Shown here one piece after another: positions 35,957 through 50,749 of a stretch of DNA of 64,000 bases. Both the position numbers and the translations under genes were made by a program. The notes under the pieces were generated by a model. It searched no databases. It was not told where the DNA came from and saw only the letters and a program-made list of their open reading frames with translations. Positions within the stretch are counted from its first letter, which is position 1; each line of letters starts with the position of its first letter. Source of the DNA: Sympetrum striolatum (Eukaryota > Arthropoda > Insecta > Odonata > Libellulidae); assembly GCA_947579665.1 (NCBI GenBank), contig OX388343.1, positions 105,405,657 through 105,469,656 of the forward strand. The letters are read 5' to 3'.

Positions 35957-36185
35957 CAAAGCAGCTACTTCATTCTTCATTGCCATTATAATGATGATTC
36001 TCTGGGGTATCGAAGGAATCTGCAGGGATGCTGCGAGGATTACAAGAGAGTAGATATGGGAGAAAGCGTAAATATTATAGTAAATAAGTATCTTATGATA
36101 ATAATTAAGATTTAATTTAGCATTGTTTGTTGGTTTCCTAATTTATTTATATTTTGAAATTTAATGTGTCTATTTTTCTTTGCAG
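35957..36185 (+). repeat. Family B to C junction with a chimeric monomer
   Basis: The spacer before 35957 is family B (TTAATGATTTTTTATATTTTG). From CAAAGCAG at 35957-35964 the sequence matches 41061 onward (CAAAGCAG, then CATTCTTCATTGCC). The middle of the core (about 36015-36080) then differs from 41119-41184, and the spacer (AATAATTAAGATTTAATTT) matches again. The unit is therefore a patchwork of at least two monomer types at the point where the HOR family changes. Confidence 0.65.
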
Positions 36186-39100
36186 CTACTTCATTCGTCA
36201 TGGACATTATAATGATGATTCTCTGGAGTATTGAACGAATCTGCAGGGATGCTGCGAGGATTAAAAGAGAGTATATACGGGAGAAAGCATAAATATATAA
36301 GTAAATAAGTATCTTTTGATCAATATTGAGATTTGATTTAGCATTGTTTGTTTGATTCCTGATTCCTTTTTATTTTTAAATTTAATGTGTTAATTTTTCT
36401 TTGCAGTTACTTCATTCGTCATGGCCATTATAATGATGATTCTCTGGGGTATCTAAGGAATCTGAAGGGATGCTGCGAGGATTACAAGAGAGTAGATACG
36501 GCAGAAAGCGTAAATATTATAGTAAATAAGTATCTTATGATCGTTATTGAGATATTATTTCGCATTGTTTGTAGGATTCCTGTTTTTTTATATTTTTAAA
36601 TTTAATAGGTTTATTTTTCTTTGCAGCTACTTCATTCGTCATGGCCATTATAATGATGATTCTCTGGGGTATCGAAGGAATCTGCAAGGATGCTGGGAGG
36701 ATTAGAAGAGAGTAGATATAGGAGAAAGCGTAAATATTATAGTAAATAAGTATCTTTTGATCATAATTGAGATTTGATCTAGCATTGCTTGTTGTATTCC
36801 TGATATTTTTATATTTTGAAATTTAATGAGTTTATTTTTCTTTGCAGCTACTTCATTCGTCATGGCCATTATAATGATGATTCTATGGGGGTATCGAAGG
36901 AATCTGCAGGGATGCTGTGAGGATCACAAGAGAGGAGATACGTGAGAAAGCGTAAATATTATAGTAAATAAGTGTCTTTTGATCAATATTGAGATTTGAT
37001 ATAGCATTGTTTGTTGGATTCCTGATTTTTTATATTTTGAAATTTGATGTGTTTACTTTTCTTTGCAGCTACTTCATTCGTCATGGCCATTATAATGATG
37101 ATTCTCTGGGGTATCGAAGGAATCTGCAGGGATGCTGTGAGGATTACAAGCAAGTAGATACGGGAGAAAGCGTAACTATTATAGTAAATAACTATCTTTT
37201 GATCATAATTGAGATTTGATTTAGCATTGTTTGTTGGATTCCTGATTTTTTTATATTTTGTAATTGAATGTGTTTATTTCTCTTTGCAGCTACTTCATTC
37301 ATCATGGCCATTAAAATGATGATTCTCTTGGGTATCGAAGGAATCTGCAGGGATGCTGCGAGGATTACAAGAGAGTAGATATGGGAGAAAGCGTAAATAT
37401 TATAGTAAATAAGTATCTAATGATCGTAATTGAGATATTATTTCGCATTGTTTGTTGGTTTCCTAATTTATTTATATTTTGAAATTTAATGTGTTTATTT
37501 TTCTTTGCAGCTACTTCATTCGACATGGCCATTATAATGATGATTCTCTGGGGTATCGAAGGAATCTGCAGGGATATTTCGAGGATTACAAGAGAGTAGA
37601 TACGGGAGAAAGCATAAATATAATAGTAAATAAGTATATTATGATCGTAATTGAGATTTGATTCTGCATTGTTTGTTGGATTAATGATTTTTTATATATT
37701 GAAATTTAATGTGTTTATTTTTCTTTGCAGCTACTTCATTCGTCATGGCCATTATATTGAATATTCTCTGTGGTATCGAAGGAATCTGCAAGGATGCTGG
37801 GAGGATTAGAAGAGAGAAGATATAAGAGAAAGCGTAAATATTATAGTAAATAAGTATCTATTGATCATAATTGAGATTTGATCTAGCATTGTTTGTTGTA
37901 TTCCTGATATTTTTATATTTTTAAATTTAATGTGTAAATTTTTCTTTGCAGCTACTTCATTCCTCATGGCCATTATAATGATGATTCTCTGTGGTATCGA
38001 AGGAATCTGAAGGGATGCTGCGAGGATTACAAGAGAGTAGATACGGGAGAAAGCGTAAATATTATAGTAAATAAGTATATTATGATCGTAATTGAGATAT
38101 GATTCCACATTGTTTGTTGGATTAATGATTTTTGATATTTTGAAATTTAATGTGTTTATTTTTCTTTGCAGCTACTTCATTCGACATGGCCATTATAAAG
38201 ATGATTCTCTGGGGTATCGAAGGAATCTGCAAGGATGCTGGGAGGATTAGAAGAGAGTAGATACGGGAGAAAGCGTAACAATTTTTGTAAATAACTATCT
38301 TTTGATCATAATTGAGATTTGATTTAGCATTGATTGTTGGATTCCTGATTATTTATATTTTGAAATTGAATGTGTTTATTTTTCTTTGCAGCTACTTCAT
38401 TCATCATGGCAATTAAAATGATGATTCTCTGGGGTATCTAAGGAATCTGCAGGGATGCTGCGAGGATTACAAGAGAGTAGATATGGGAGAAAGCGTAAAT
38501 ATTATAGTAAATAAGTATCTTTTGATCAATATTGTGATTTGATATAGCATTGTTTGTTGGATTCCTAATTTTTTTATATTTTGAAATTTAATGTGTTTAC
38601 TTTTCTTTGCAGCTACTTCATTCGTCATAGCCATTCTAATGATGATTCTCTGGGGGTATCGAAGGAATCTGCAGGGATGCTGCGAGGATTAAAAGAGAGT
38701 ATATATGGGAGAAAGCGTAAATATTACAGTAAAAAAGTATCTTTTGATCAATATTGAGATTTGATTAAGCATTGTTTCTTGGATTCCTGATTTTTTTATA
38801 TTTTGAAATTTTATGTTTCTATTTTTCTTTGCAACTACTTCATTCGTCATGGCCATTATAATGATGATTCTCTGGGGTATCAAAGGAATCAGAAGGAATG
38901 CTGCGAGGATTACACGGGAGTAGATCCGGAAAAAGCGTAAATATTATTGCAAATAAGTATCTTATGATAATAATTGAGATTTAATTTAGCATTGTTTTTT
39001 GGTTTCCGAATTTTATTATATTTTGAAATTTAATGTGTTTATTTTTCTTTGCAGCTACTTCGTTCGTCATGGCCATTATAATGATGATTCTCTGGGGTAT

Positions 39101-42100
39101 TGAACGAATCTGCAGGGATGCTGCGAGGATAAAAAGAGAGTATATACGGGAGAAAGCGTAAATATTATAGTAAATAAGTATATTATGATCGTAATTGAGA
39201 TTTGATTCCGCATTGTTTGTTGGATTAATGATTTTTTCATATTTTGAAATTTAATGTGTTTATTTTTCCTTGCAGCCACTTCATTCGTCATGGCCATTAT
39301 AATGATGATTCTCTGGGGTATCGAAGGAATCTGCAGGGATGCTGGGAGGATTACAAGAGAGTAGATACAGGAGAAAGGGTAAATATTATAAAAAATAAGT
39401 ATCTTTTGATCATAATTGAGATTTGATCTAGCATTGTTTGTTGTATTCCTGATATTTTTATAATTAGAAATTTAATGTGTTTATTTTTCTTTGCAGCTAC
39501 TCCATTTGTCATGGCCATTATAATGATGATTCTCTGGGGTATCGAAGGAATCTGCAGGGATGCTGTGAGGATTACAAGAGAGTAGATACGGGAGAAAGCG
39601 TAAATATTATAGTAAATAAGTATCTTTTGATCATAATTGAGATTTGATCTAGCATTGTTTGATGTATTCCTGATATTTTTATATTTTGAAATTTAATGTG
39701 TTTATTTTTCTTTGCAGCTACTTCATTCGTAATGTCCATTATATTGATGATTCGCTGGGGTATCGAAGGAATCTGCAGGGATGCTCTGAGGATTACAAGA
39801 GAGGAGATACGGGAGAAAGCGTAAATATTATAGTAAATAAGTATCTTTTGATCATAATTGAGATTTGATCTAGCATTGTTTGTTGGATTCCTGTTTTTTT
39901 TATATTTTAAAATTTAATGTGTTTATTTTTCTTTGCAGCTACTTCATTCGTCATGGCCATTATAATGATGATTCTCTGGGGTATCGAAGGAATCTGCAGG
40001 GATGCTGTGAGGATTACAAGAGAGTAAATACGGGAGAAAGGGTAACAATTATAGTAAATAACTATCTTTTGATCATAATTGAGATTTGATCTAGCATTGT
40101 TTGTTGTATTCCTGATATTTTTATATTTTGAAATTTAATGTGTTTACTTTTCTTTGCAGCTACTTCATTCGTCATGGCCATTATATTCATGATTCTCTGG
40201 GGGTATCGAAGGAATCTGCAGGGATGCTGCGAGGATTACAAGAGAGTAGATATGGGAGAAAGCGTAAATATTATAGTAAATAAGTATCTTTTGATCAATA
40301 TTGAGATTTGATTTAGCATTGTTTGTCGGATTCCTGAATTTTTTTATATTTTGAAATTTAATGTGTTTATTATTCTTTGCAACTACTTCATTCGTCATGG
40401 CCATTATAATGATGATTCTCTGGGGTATCGAAGGAATCAGAAGGAATGCTGCGAAGATTACAAGGGAGTAGATCCGGAAAAAGTGTAAATATTATAGCAA
40501 ATAAGTATCTTATGATAATAATTGAGATTTAATTTAGCATAGTTTGTTGGTTTCCTAATTTTTTTATATTTTGAAATTTAATGTGTTTATTTTTCCTTGC
40601 AGCTACTTCATTCGTAATGGCCATTATAATGATGATTCTCTGGGGTATCGAAGGAATCTGCAGGGATGCTGGGAGGATTACAAGAGAGTAGATACAGGAG
40701 AAAGCGTAAATATTACAGAAAATAAGTATCTTTTGATCATAATTGAGATTTGATCTAGCATTGTTTGTTGTATTCCTAATATTTTTATAATTAGAAATTT
40801 AATGTGTTTATTTTTCTTTGCAGCGACTTCATTCGTCATTGCCATTATAATGATGATTCTCTGGGGTATCGAAGGAATCTTCAGGGATGCTGTGAGGATT
40901 ACAAGAGAGTAGATACGGGAGAAAGTGTAAATATTATAGTAAATAAGTATCTTATGATCGTAATTGAGATATTATTTCGTATTGTAATTGAGATTTGATT
41001 TAGCATTGTTTGTTCAATTCCTGATTTTTTGATATATTGAAATTTAATGTGTTTATTTTTCAAAGCAGCTACTTCATTCTTCATTGCCATTATAATGATG
41101 ATTCTCTGGGGTATCGAAGGAATCAGAAGGGATGCTGCAAGGATTACAAGGGTGTTGATCCGGAAAAAGCGTAAATATTATAGTAAATAAGTATCTTATG
41201 ATAATAATTAAGATTTAATTTAGCATTGTTTGTTGGTTTCCTAATTTATTTATATTTTGAAATTTAATGTGTCTATTTTTCTTTGCAGCTACTTCATTCG
41301 TCATGGACATTATAATGATGATTCTCTGGGGTATTGAACGAATCTGCAGTTATGCTGCGAGGATTAAAAGAGAGTATATACGGGAGAAAGCATAAATATA
41401 TAAGTAAATAAGTATCTTTTGATCAATATTGAGATTTGATTTAGCATTGTTTGTTTGATTCCTGATTCCTTTTTATTTTTAAATTTAATGTGTTAATTTT
41501 TCTTTGCAGTTACTTCATTCGTCATGGCCATTATAATGATGATTCTCTGGGGTATCTAAGGAATCTGAAGGGATGCTGCGAGGATTACAAGAGAGTAGAT
41601 ACGGCAGAAAGCGTAAATATTATAGTAAATAAGTATCTTATGATCGTTATTGAGATATTATTTCGCATTGTTTGTAGGATTCCTGTTTTTTTTATATTTT
41701 GAAATTTAATAGGTTTATTTTTCTTTGCAGCTACTTCATTCGTCATGGCCATTATAATGATGATTCTCTGGGGTATCGAAGGAATCTGCAAGGATGCTGG
41801 GAGGATTAGAAGAGAGTAGATACAGGAGAAAGCGTAAATATTATAGTAAATAAGTATCTTTTGATCATAATTGAGATTTGATCTAGCATTGCTTGTTGTA
41901 TTCCTGATATTTTTATATTTTGAAATTTAATGAGTTTATTTTTCTTTGCAGCTACTTCATTCGTCATGGCCATTATAATGATGATTCTCTGGGGTATCGA
42001 AGGAATCTGCAGGGATGCTGTGAGGATCACAAGAGACGAGATACGTGAGAAAGCGTAAATATAATAGTAAATAAGTGTCTTTTGATCAATATTGAGATTT

Positions 42101-42720
42101 GATATAGCATTGTTTGTTGGATTCCTGATTTTTTATATTTTGAAATTTGATGTGTTTACTTTTCTTTGCAGCTACTTCATTCGTCATGGCCATTATAATG
42201 ATGATTCTCTGGGGTATCGAAGGAATCTACAGGGATGCTGAGTTGATTACAAGAGAGTAGATATGGGAGAAAGAGTAAATATTATAGTAAATAAGTATCT
42301 TTTGATCAATATTGAGAAATTATTTAGCATTGTTTGTTGGATTCCTGTTTTTTTTATATTTTAAAATTTAATGTGTTTATTTTTCTTTGCAGCTACTTCA
42401 TTCGTCATGGCCATTATAATGATGATTCTCTGCGGTATCGAAGGAATCTGCAGGGATGCTGTGAGGATTACAAGCAAGTAGATACGGGAGAAAGCGTAAC
42501 TATTATAGTAAATAACTATCTTTTGATCATAATTGAGATTTGATTTAGCATTGTTTGTTGGATTCCTGATTTTTTTATATTTTGTAATTGAATGTGTTTA
42601 TTTCTCTTTGCAGCTACTTCATTCATCATGGCCATTAAAATGATGATTCTCTTGGGTATCGAAGGAATCTGCAGGGATGCTGCGAGGATTACAAGAGATT
42701 AGATATGGGAGATAGCGTAA
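35957..42720 (+). repeat. HOR family C, first block (about 30 monomers)
   Basis: About 36100-40300 matches 54240-58450 at +18,145, +18,366 and +18,146 bp; the 221 bp steps are single-monomer differences. 38273-41750 matches 49747-52970 at +11,474 and then +11,252. Internally, 36096-37070 matches 41199-42173 at +5,103. Family C carries TTTCTATTTTTCTTTGCAACTAC units, ATTTTTGTAAATAAC spacers and the GTTACTTC core start after TTAATTTTTC. No gene is seen. Confidence 0.75.
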
Positions 42721-45700
42721 ATATTATAGTAAATAAGTATCCTTTGATCAATATTGAGATTTGATATAGCATTGTTTGTTGGATTCCTAATTTTTTTAGA
42801 TTTTGAAATTTAATGTGTTTACTTTTCTTTGCAGCTACTTCATTCGTCATGGCCATTATAATGATGATTCTCTGGGGGTATCGAAGGAATCTGCAGGGAT
42901 GCTGCGAGGATTAAAAGAGAGTAGATATGGGAGAAAGCATAAATATTACAGTAAATAAGTATCTTTTGATCAATATTGAGATTTGATTTAGCATTGTTTG
43001 TTGGATTCCTGATTTTTTTATATTTTGAAATTTAATGTGTTTATTATTCTTTGCAACTACTTCATTCCTCATGGCCATTATAATGATGATTCTCTGGGGT
43101 ATCGAAGGAATCAGAAGGAATGCTGCGAAGATTACAAGGTAGTAGATCCAGAAAAAGTGTAAATATTATAGCAAATAATTATTTTATGATAATAATTGAG
43201 ATTTGATCTAGCATTGTTTGTTGGATTCCTGTTTTTTTAATATTTTAAAATTTAATGTGTTTATTTTTCTTTGCAGCTACTTCATTCATCATGGCCATTA
43301 TAATGATGATTCTCTGGGGTATCAAAGGAATCTGCAAGGATGCTGGGAGGATTAGAAGAGAGTAGATACAGGAGAAAGCGTAAATATTATAGTAAATAAG
43401 TATCTTTTGATCATAATTGAGATTTGATCTAGCATTGTTTGTTGTATTCCTGATATTTTTATATTTTGAAGTTTAATGTTTTTATTTATCTTTGCAGCTA
43501 CTTCATTCGTCATGTCCATTATATTGATGATTCGCTGGGGTATCGAAGGAACCTGCAGGGATGCTCTGAGGATTACAAGAGAGGAGATACGGAAGAAAGC
43601 GTAAATATTATAGTAAATAAGTATCATTTGATCATAATTGAGATTTGATCTAGCATTGTTTGTTGGATTCCTGTTTTTTTTATATTTTAAAATTTAATGT
43701 GTTTATTTTTCTTTGCAGCTACTTCATTCGTCATGGCCATTATAATGATGATTCTCTGGGGTATTGAACAAATCTGCAGGGATGCTGCGAGGATTATAAG
43801 AGAGTATATACGTGAGAAACCGTAAATATTATAGTAAATAAGTATATTATGATCGTAATTGAGATTTGATTCCGTATTGTTTGTTGGATTAACGATTTTT
43901 TCATATTTTGAAATTTAATGTGTTTATTTTTCCTTGCAGCTACTTCATTCGTCATGGCCATTATAATGATGATTCTCTGGGGTATCGAAGGAATCTGCAG
44001 GGATGCTGGGAGGATTACAAGAGAGTAGATACAGGAGAAAGCGTAAATATTATAGTAAATAAGTATCTTATGATCGTAATTGAGATATTATTTCGCATTG
44101 TTTTTAGGATTCCTGTTTTTTTTATATTTTGAAATTTAATAGGTTTATTTTTCTTTGCAGCTACTTCATTCGTCATGGCCATTATAATGATGATTCTCTG
44201 GGGTATCGAAGGAATCTGCAAGGATGCTGGGAGGATTAGTAGAGAGTAGATAGAGGAGAAAGCGTAAATATTATAGTAAATAAGTATCTTTTGATCATAA
44301 TTGAGATTTGATCTAGCATTGCTTGTTGTATTCCTGATATTTTTATATTTTGAAATTTAATGTGTTTATTTTTCTTTGCAGCTACTTCATTCGTCATGGC
44401 CATTATAATGATGATTCTCTGGGGTATCGAAGGAATCTGCAGGGATGCTGTGAGGATTATAAGAGAGGAGATACGGGAGAAAGCGTAAATATTATATTAA
44501 ATTAGTATCTTTTGATAATAATTGAGATTTGATCTAGCATTGTTTGTTGGATTCCTGTTTTTTTTATATTTTAAAATTTAATGTGTTTATTTTTCTTTGC
44601 AGCTACTTCATTCGTCATGGCAATTATAATGATGATTCTCTGGGGTATCGAAGGAATCTGCAGGGATGCTGCGAGGATTACAAGAGAGTAGATATGGGAG
44701 AAAGCGAAAATATTATAGTAAATAAGTATCTTTTGATCAATATTGAGATTTTATATAGCATTGTTTGTTGGATTCCTGATTTTTTATATTTTGAAATCTG
44801 ATGTGTTTACTTTTCTTTGCAGTTACTTCATTCGTCATGGCCATTATAATGATGATTCTCTGGGGTATCGAAGGAATCTAAAGGGATGCTGTGTTGATTA
44901 GAAGAGAGTAGATATGGGAGAAAGAGTAAATATTATAGTAAATAAGTATCTTTTGATCAATATTGAGAAATTATTTATTATTGTTTGTTGGATTCCTGAA
45001 TTTTTTATATTTTAAATTTAATATGTTTATTTTTCTTTGCAGCTACTTCATTTGTCATGGCCATTATAATGATGATTCTCTGGGGTATCAAAGGAATCTG
45101 CAGGGATGCTGCGAGGATTACAAGAGAGTAGATACGGGAGAAAGGGTAAATATTATAGTAAATAAGTATATTATGATGGTAATTGAAATTTGATTCCGCA
45201 TTGTTTGTTGGATTAATGATTTTTTATATTTTGAAATTTAATGTGTTTATTTTTCTTTGCAGCTACTTCATTCATCATGGCCATTATAATGATGATTCTC
45301 TGGGGTATCAAAGGAATCTGCAAGGATTGAGATTTGATCTATCATTGTTTGTTGGATTCCTGTTTTTTTTATATTTTAAAATTTAATGTGTTTATTTTTC
45401 TTTGCAGCTACTTCATTCGTCATGGCAATTATAATGATGATTCTCTGGGGTATCGAAGGAATCTGCAGGGATGCTGCGAGGATTACAAGAGAGTAGATAT
45501 GGGAGAAAGCGTAAATATTATAGTACATAAGTATCTTTTGATCAATATTGAGATTTTATATAGCATTGTTTGTTGGATTCCTGATTTTTTATATTTTGAA
45601 ATTTGATGTGTTTACTTTTCTTTGCAGCTACTTCATTCGTCATGGCCATTATAATGATGATTCTCTGGGGTATCGAAGGAATCTACAGGGATGCTGCGTT

Positions 45701-45970
45701 GATTACAAGAGAGTAGATATGGGAGAAAGAGTAAATATTATAGTAAATAAGTATCTTTTGATCAATATTGAGAAATTATTTAGCATTGTTTGTTGGATTC
45801 CTGAATTTTTTATATTTTGAAATTTAATGTGTTTATCTTTCTTTGCAACTACTTCATTCGTCATGGCCATTATAATGATGATTCTCTGGGGTATCAAAGG
45901 AATCTGCAGGGATGCTGCGAGGATTACAAGAGAGTAGATACGGGTGAAAGGGTAAATATTATAGTAAATA
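42721..45970 (+). repeat. Mosaic block with family A, C and early-array pieces
   Basis: 42721-43190 follows the family A order (AGATTTTG spacer, GGGGGTATCG core, GCAA acceptor variant). 43201-43660 resembles 12700-13200. 44015-44700 matches 15728-16410 at +28,287. 45548-45820 matches 14448-14720. One unit is truncated (45263-45407). It resembles the 11-16 kb mosaic in content, as if both were remnants of one older arrangement. Confidence 0.7.
45263..45407 (+). repeat. Truncated monomer, 145 bp
   Basis: Core starts at 45263 and 45408 are only 145 bp apart. The core runs normally to CTGCAAGGAT (about 45327) and jumps directly to TTGAGATTTGATC of the spacer, removing 76 bp that include the end of the core, the donor-like GT and the first part of the spacer. 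The two sides share only AT at the join, so this looks like an end-joining deletion rather than monomer-register exchange. Confidence 0.85.
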
Positions 45971-48900
45971 AGTATATTATGATCGTAATTGAAATTTGAT
46001 TCCGCATTGTTTGTTGGATTAATGATTTTTTATATTTTGAAATTTAATGTGTTTATTTTTCTTTGCAGCTACTTCATTCGTCATGGCCATTATAATGATG
46101 ATTCTCTGGGGTATCGAAGGAATCTGCAAGGATGCTGGGAGGATTAGAAGAGAGTAGATACAGGAGAAAGCGTAAATATTATAGTAAATAAGTATCTTTT
46201 GATCATAATTGAGATTTGATCTAGCATTGTTTGTTGTATTTCTGATATTTTTATATTTTGAAATTTAATGTGTTTATTTTTCTTTGCAGCTACTTCATTC
46301 GTCATGTCCATTATATTGATGATTCGCTGGGGTATCGAAGGAATCTGCAGGGATGCTCTGAGGATTACAAGAGAGGAGATACGGGAGAAAGCATAAATAT
46401 TATATTAAATAAGTATCTTTTGATCATAATTGAGATTTGATCTAGCATTGTTTGTTGGATTCCTGTTTTTTTTATATTTTAAAATTTAATGTGTTTATTT
46501 TTCTTTGCAGCTACTTCATTCGTCATGGCCATTATAATGATGATTCTCTGGGGTATCGAAGGAATCTGCAGGGATGCTGTGAGGATTACAAGAGAGTAGA
46601 TACGGGAGAAAGCGTAAATATTATAGTAAATAAGTATCTTATGATCTTAATTGAGATATTATTTCGCATTGTAATTGAGCTTTGATTTAGCATTGTTCGT
46701 TGGATTCCTGTTTTTTTGATATTTTGAAATTTAATGTGTTTATTTTTCTTTTTAGCTACTTCATTCGTCATTGCCACTATAATGATGATTCTCTGGGATA
46801 TTGAAGGAATCAGATGTGATGCTGCAAGGATTACAAGGGAGTAGATCAGGAAATAGCGTTAATATTATAGTAAATAAGTATCTTATGATCGTAATTGAGA
46901 TATTATTTCGCATTGTTTGTTGGTTTCCTAATTTATTTATATTTTGAAATTTAATGTGTTTATTTTTCTTTGCAGCTACTTCATTCGTCATGGCCATTAT
47001 AATGATGATTCTCTGGGGTATGGAAGGAATCAGAAAGAATGCTGCGAGGATTACAAGGGAGTAGATCCGGAATAAGCGTAAATATTATAGCAAATAAGTA
47101 TCTTTTGATCATAATTGAGATTTGATCTAGCATTGTTTGTTGTATTCCTGATATTTTTATAATTAGAAATTTAATGTGTTTATTTTTCTTTGCAGCTACT
47201 TCATTCGTCATGGCCATTATAATGATGATTCTCTGGGGTATCAAAGGAATCTGAAGGGATGCTGCGAGGATTACAAGAGAGTAGATACGGCAGAAAGCGT
47301 AAATATTATAGTAAATAAGTATCTTATGATCGTAATTGAGATATTATTTCGCATTGTTTGTCGGATTCCTGTTTTTTTATATTTTGAAATTTAATATGTT
47401 TATTTTTCTTTGCAGCTACTTCATTCGTCATGGCCATTATAATGATGATTCTCTAAGCTATCAAAGGAATCTGCAGGGATGCTGCGAGGATTACAAGAGA
47501 GTAGATACGGGTGAAAGGGTAAATATTATACTAAATAAGTATATTATGATCGTAATTGAAATTTGATTCCGCATTGTTTGTTGGATTAATGATTTTTTAT
47601 ATTTTGAAATTTAATGTGTTTATTTTTCTTTGCAGCTACTTCATTCGTCATGGCCATTATAATGATGATTCTCTGGGGTATCGAAGGAATCTGCAAGGAT
47701 GCTGGGAGGATTAGAAGAGAGTAGATACAGGAGAAAGCGTAAATATTATAGTAAATAAGTATCTTTTGATCATAATTGAGATTTGATCTAGCATTGTTTG
47801 TTGTATTTCTGATATTTTTATATTTTGAAATTTAATGTGTTTATTTTTCATTCCAGCTACTTCATTCGTCATGGCCATTATAATGATGATTCTCTGGGGT
47901 ATCGAAGGAATCTGCAGGGATGCTGTGAGGATTACAAGAGAGTAGATACGGGAGAAAGCGTAAATATTATAGTAAATAAGTATCTTATGATCTTAATTGA
48001 GATATTATTTTGCATTGTAATTGAGCTTTGATTTAGCATTGTTCGTTGGATTCCTGTTTTTTTGATATTTTGAAATTTAATGTGTTTATTTTTCTTTGCA
48101 GCTACTTCATTCGTCATTGCCATTATAATGATGATTCTCTGGGGTATCGAAGGAATCAGATGGGATGCTGCAAGGATTACAAGGGAGTAGATCTGGAAAA
48201 AGCGTTAATATTATAGTAAATAAGTATCTTATGGTAATAATTGAGATTTAATTTAGCATTGTTTGTTGGTTTCCTAATTTATTTATATTTTGAAATTTAA
48301 TGTGTTTATTTTTCTTTGCAGCTACTTCATTCGACATGGCCATTATAATGATGATTCTCTGGGGTATCGAAGGAATCTGCAGGGATATATCGAGGATTAC
48401 AAGAGAGTAGATACGGGAGAAAGCATAAATATAATAGTAAATAAGTATATTATGATCGTAATTGAGATTTGATTCTGCATTGTTTGTTGGATTAATGATT
48501 TTTTATATATTGAAATTTAATGTGTTTATTTTTCTTTGCAGCTACTTCATTCGTCATGGCCATTATAATGAATATTCTCTGTGGTATCGAAGAAATCTGC
48601 AAGGATGCTGGGAGGATTAGAAGAGAGAAGATACAAGAGAAAGCGTAAATATTATAGTAAATAAGTATCTATTGATCATAATTGAGATTTGATCTAGCAT
48701 TGTTTGTTGTATTATTGATATTTTTATACTTTTAAATTTAATGTGTAAATTTTTCTTTGCAGCTACTTCATTCCTCATGGCCATTATAATGATGATTCTC
48801 TGGGGTATCGAAGGAATCTGAACTGATGCTGCGAGGATTACAAGAGAGTAGATACGGGAGAAAGCGTAAATATTATAGTAAATAAGTATATTATGATCGT

Positions 48901-49740
48901 TATTGAGATATGATTCTACATTGTTTGTTGGATTAATGATTTTTGATATTTTGAAATTTAATGTGTTTATTTTTCTTTGCAGCTACTTCATTCGACATGG
49001 CCATTATAAAGATGATTCTCTGGGGTATCGAAGGAATCTGCAAGGATGCTTCGAGGATTACAAGAGAGTAGATACGGGTGAAAGGGTAAATATTATAGTA
49101 AATAAGTATATTATGATCGTAATTGAAATTTGATTCCGCATTGTTTGTTGGATTAATGATTTTTTATATTTTGAAATTTAATGTGTTTATTTTTCTTTGC
49201 AGCTACTTCATTCGTCATGGCCATTATAATGATGATTCTCTGGGGTATCGAAGGAATCTGCAAGGATGCTGGGAGGATTAGAAGAGAGTAGATACAGGAG
49301 AAAGCGTAAATATTATAGTAAATAAGTATCTTTAGATCATAATTGAGATTTGATCTAGCATTGTTTGTTTTATTCCTGATATTTTTAAATTTTGAAATTT
49401 AATGTGTTTATTTTTCTTTGCAGCTACTTCATTCGTCATGTCCATTATATTGATGATTCTCTGGGGTATCGAAGGAATCTGCAGGGATGCTGTGAGGATT
49501 ACAAGAGAGGAGATACGGGAGAAAGCGTAAATATTATATTAAATAAGTATCTTTTGATCATAATTGAGATTTGATCTAGCATTGTTTGTTGGATTCCTGT
49601 TTTTTTTTATATTTTAAAATTTAATTTGTTTATATTTCTTTGCAGCTACTTCATTCGTCATGGCCATTATAATGATGATTCTCAGGGGTATCGAAGGAAT
49701 CTGCTGGGATGCTGTGAGGATTACAAGAGAGTAGATACGG
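45971..49740 (+). repeat. HOR family B, second block (about 17 monomers)
   Basis: This matches 16451-20300 in order, at +29,533 up to about 46980 and then at +29,312, a loss of one monomer. The CATTCCAG acceptor variant recurs at 47853 and the 245 bp units at about 46635 and 47989. One acceptor reads TTTTTAG (46753-46755). It ends in a unit with CTCAGGGG and TCTGCTGGG near 49681-49705, just before the family C spacer ATTTTTGTAAATAAC. Confidence 0.75.
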
Positions 49741-50749
49741 GAGAAAGCGTAACAATTTTTGTAAATAACTATCTTTTGATCATAATTGAGATTTGATTTA
49801 GCATTGTTTGTTGGATTCCTGATTATTTATATTTTGAAATTGAATGTGTTTATTTTTCTTTGCAGCTACTTCATTCATCATGGCCATTAAAATGATGATT
49901 CTCTGGGGTATCTAAGGAATCTGCAGGGATGCTGCGAGGATTACAAGAGAGTAGATATGGGAGAAAGCGTAAATATTATAGTAAATAAGTATCTTTTGAT
50001 CAATATTGTGATTTGATATAGCATTGTTTGTTGGATTCCTAATTTTTTTATATTTTGAAATTTAATGTGTTTACTTTTCTTTGCAGCTACTTCATTCGTC
50101 ATAGCCATTCTAATGATGATTCTCTGGGGGTATCGAAGGAATCTGCAGGGATGCTGCGAGGATTAAAAGAGAGTATATATGGGAGAAAGCGTAAATATTA
50201 CAGTAAAAAAGTATCTTTTGATCAATATTGAGATTTTATTAAGCATTGTTTCTTGGATTCCTGATTTTTTTATATTTTGAAATTTTATGTTTCTATTTTT
50301 CTTTGCAACTACTTCATTCGTCATGGCCATTATAATGATGATTCTCTGGGGTATCAAAGGAATCAGAAGGAATGCTGCGAGGATTACACGGGAGTAGATC
50401 CGGAAAAAGCGTAAATATTATTGCAAATAAGTATCTTATGATAATAATTGAGATTTAATTTAGCATTGTTTTTTGGTTTCCGAATTTTATTATATTTTGA
50501 AATTTAATGTGTTTATTTTTCTTTGCAGCTACTTCGTTCGTCATGGCCATTATAATGATGATTCTCTGGGGTATTGAACGAATCTGCAGGGATGCTGCGA
50601 GGATAAAAAGAGAGTATATACGGGAGAAAGCGTAAATATTATAGTAAATAAGTATATTATGATCGTAATTGAGATTTAATTCCGCATTGTTTGTTGGATT
50701 AATGATTTTTTCATATTTTGAAATTTAATGTGTTTATTTTTCCTTGCAG

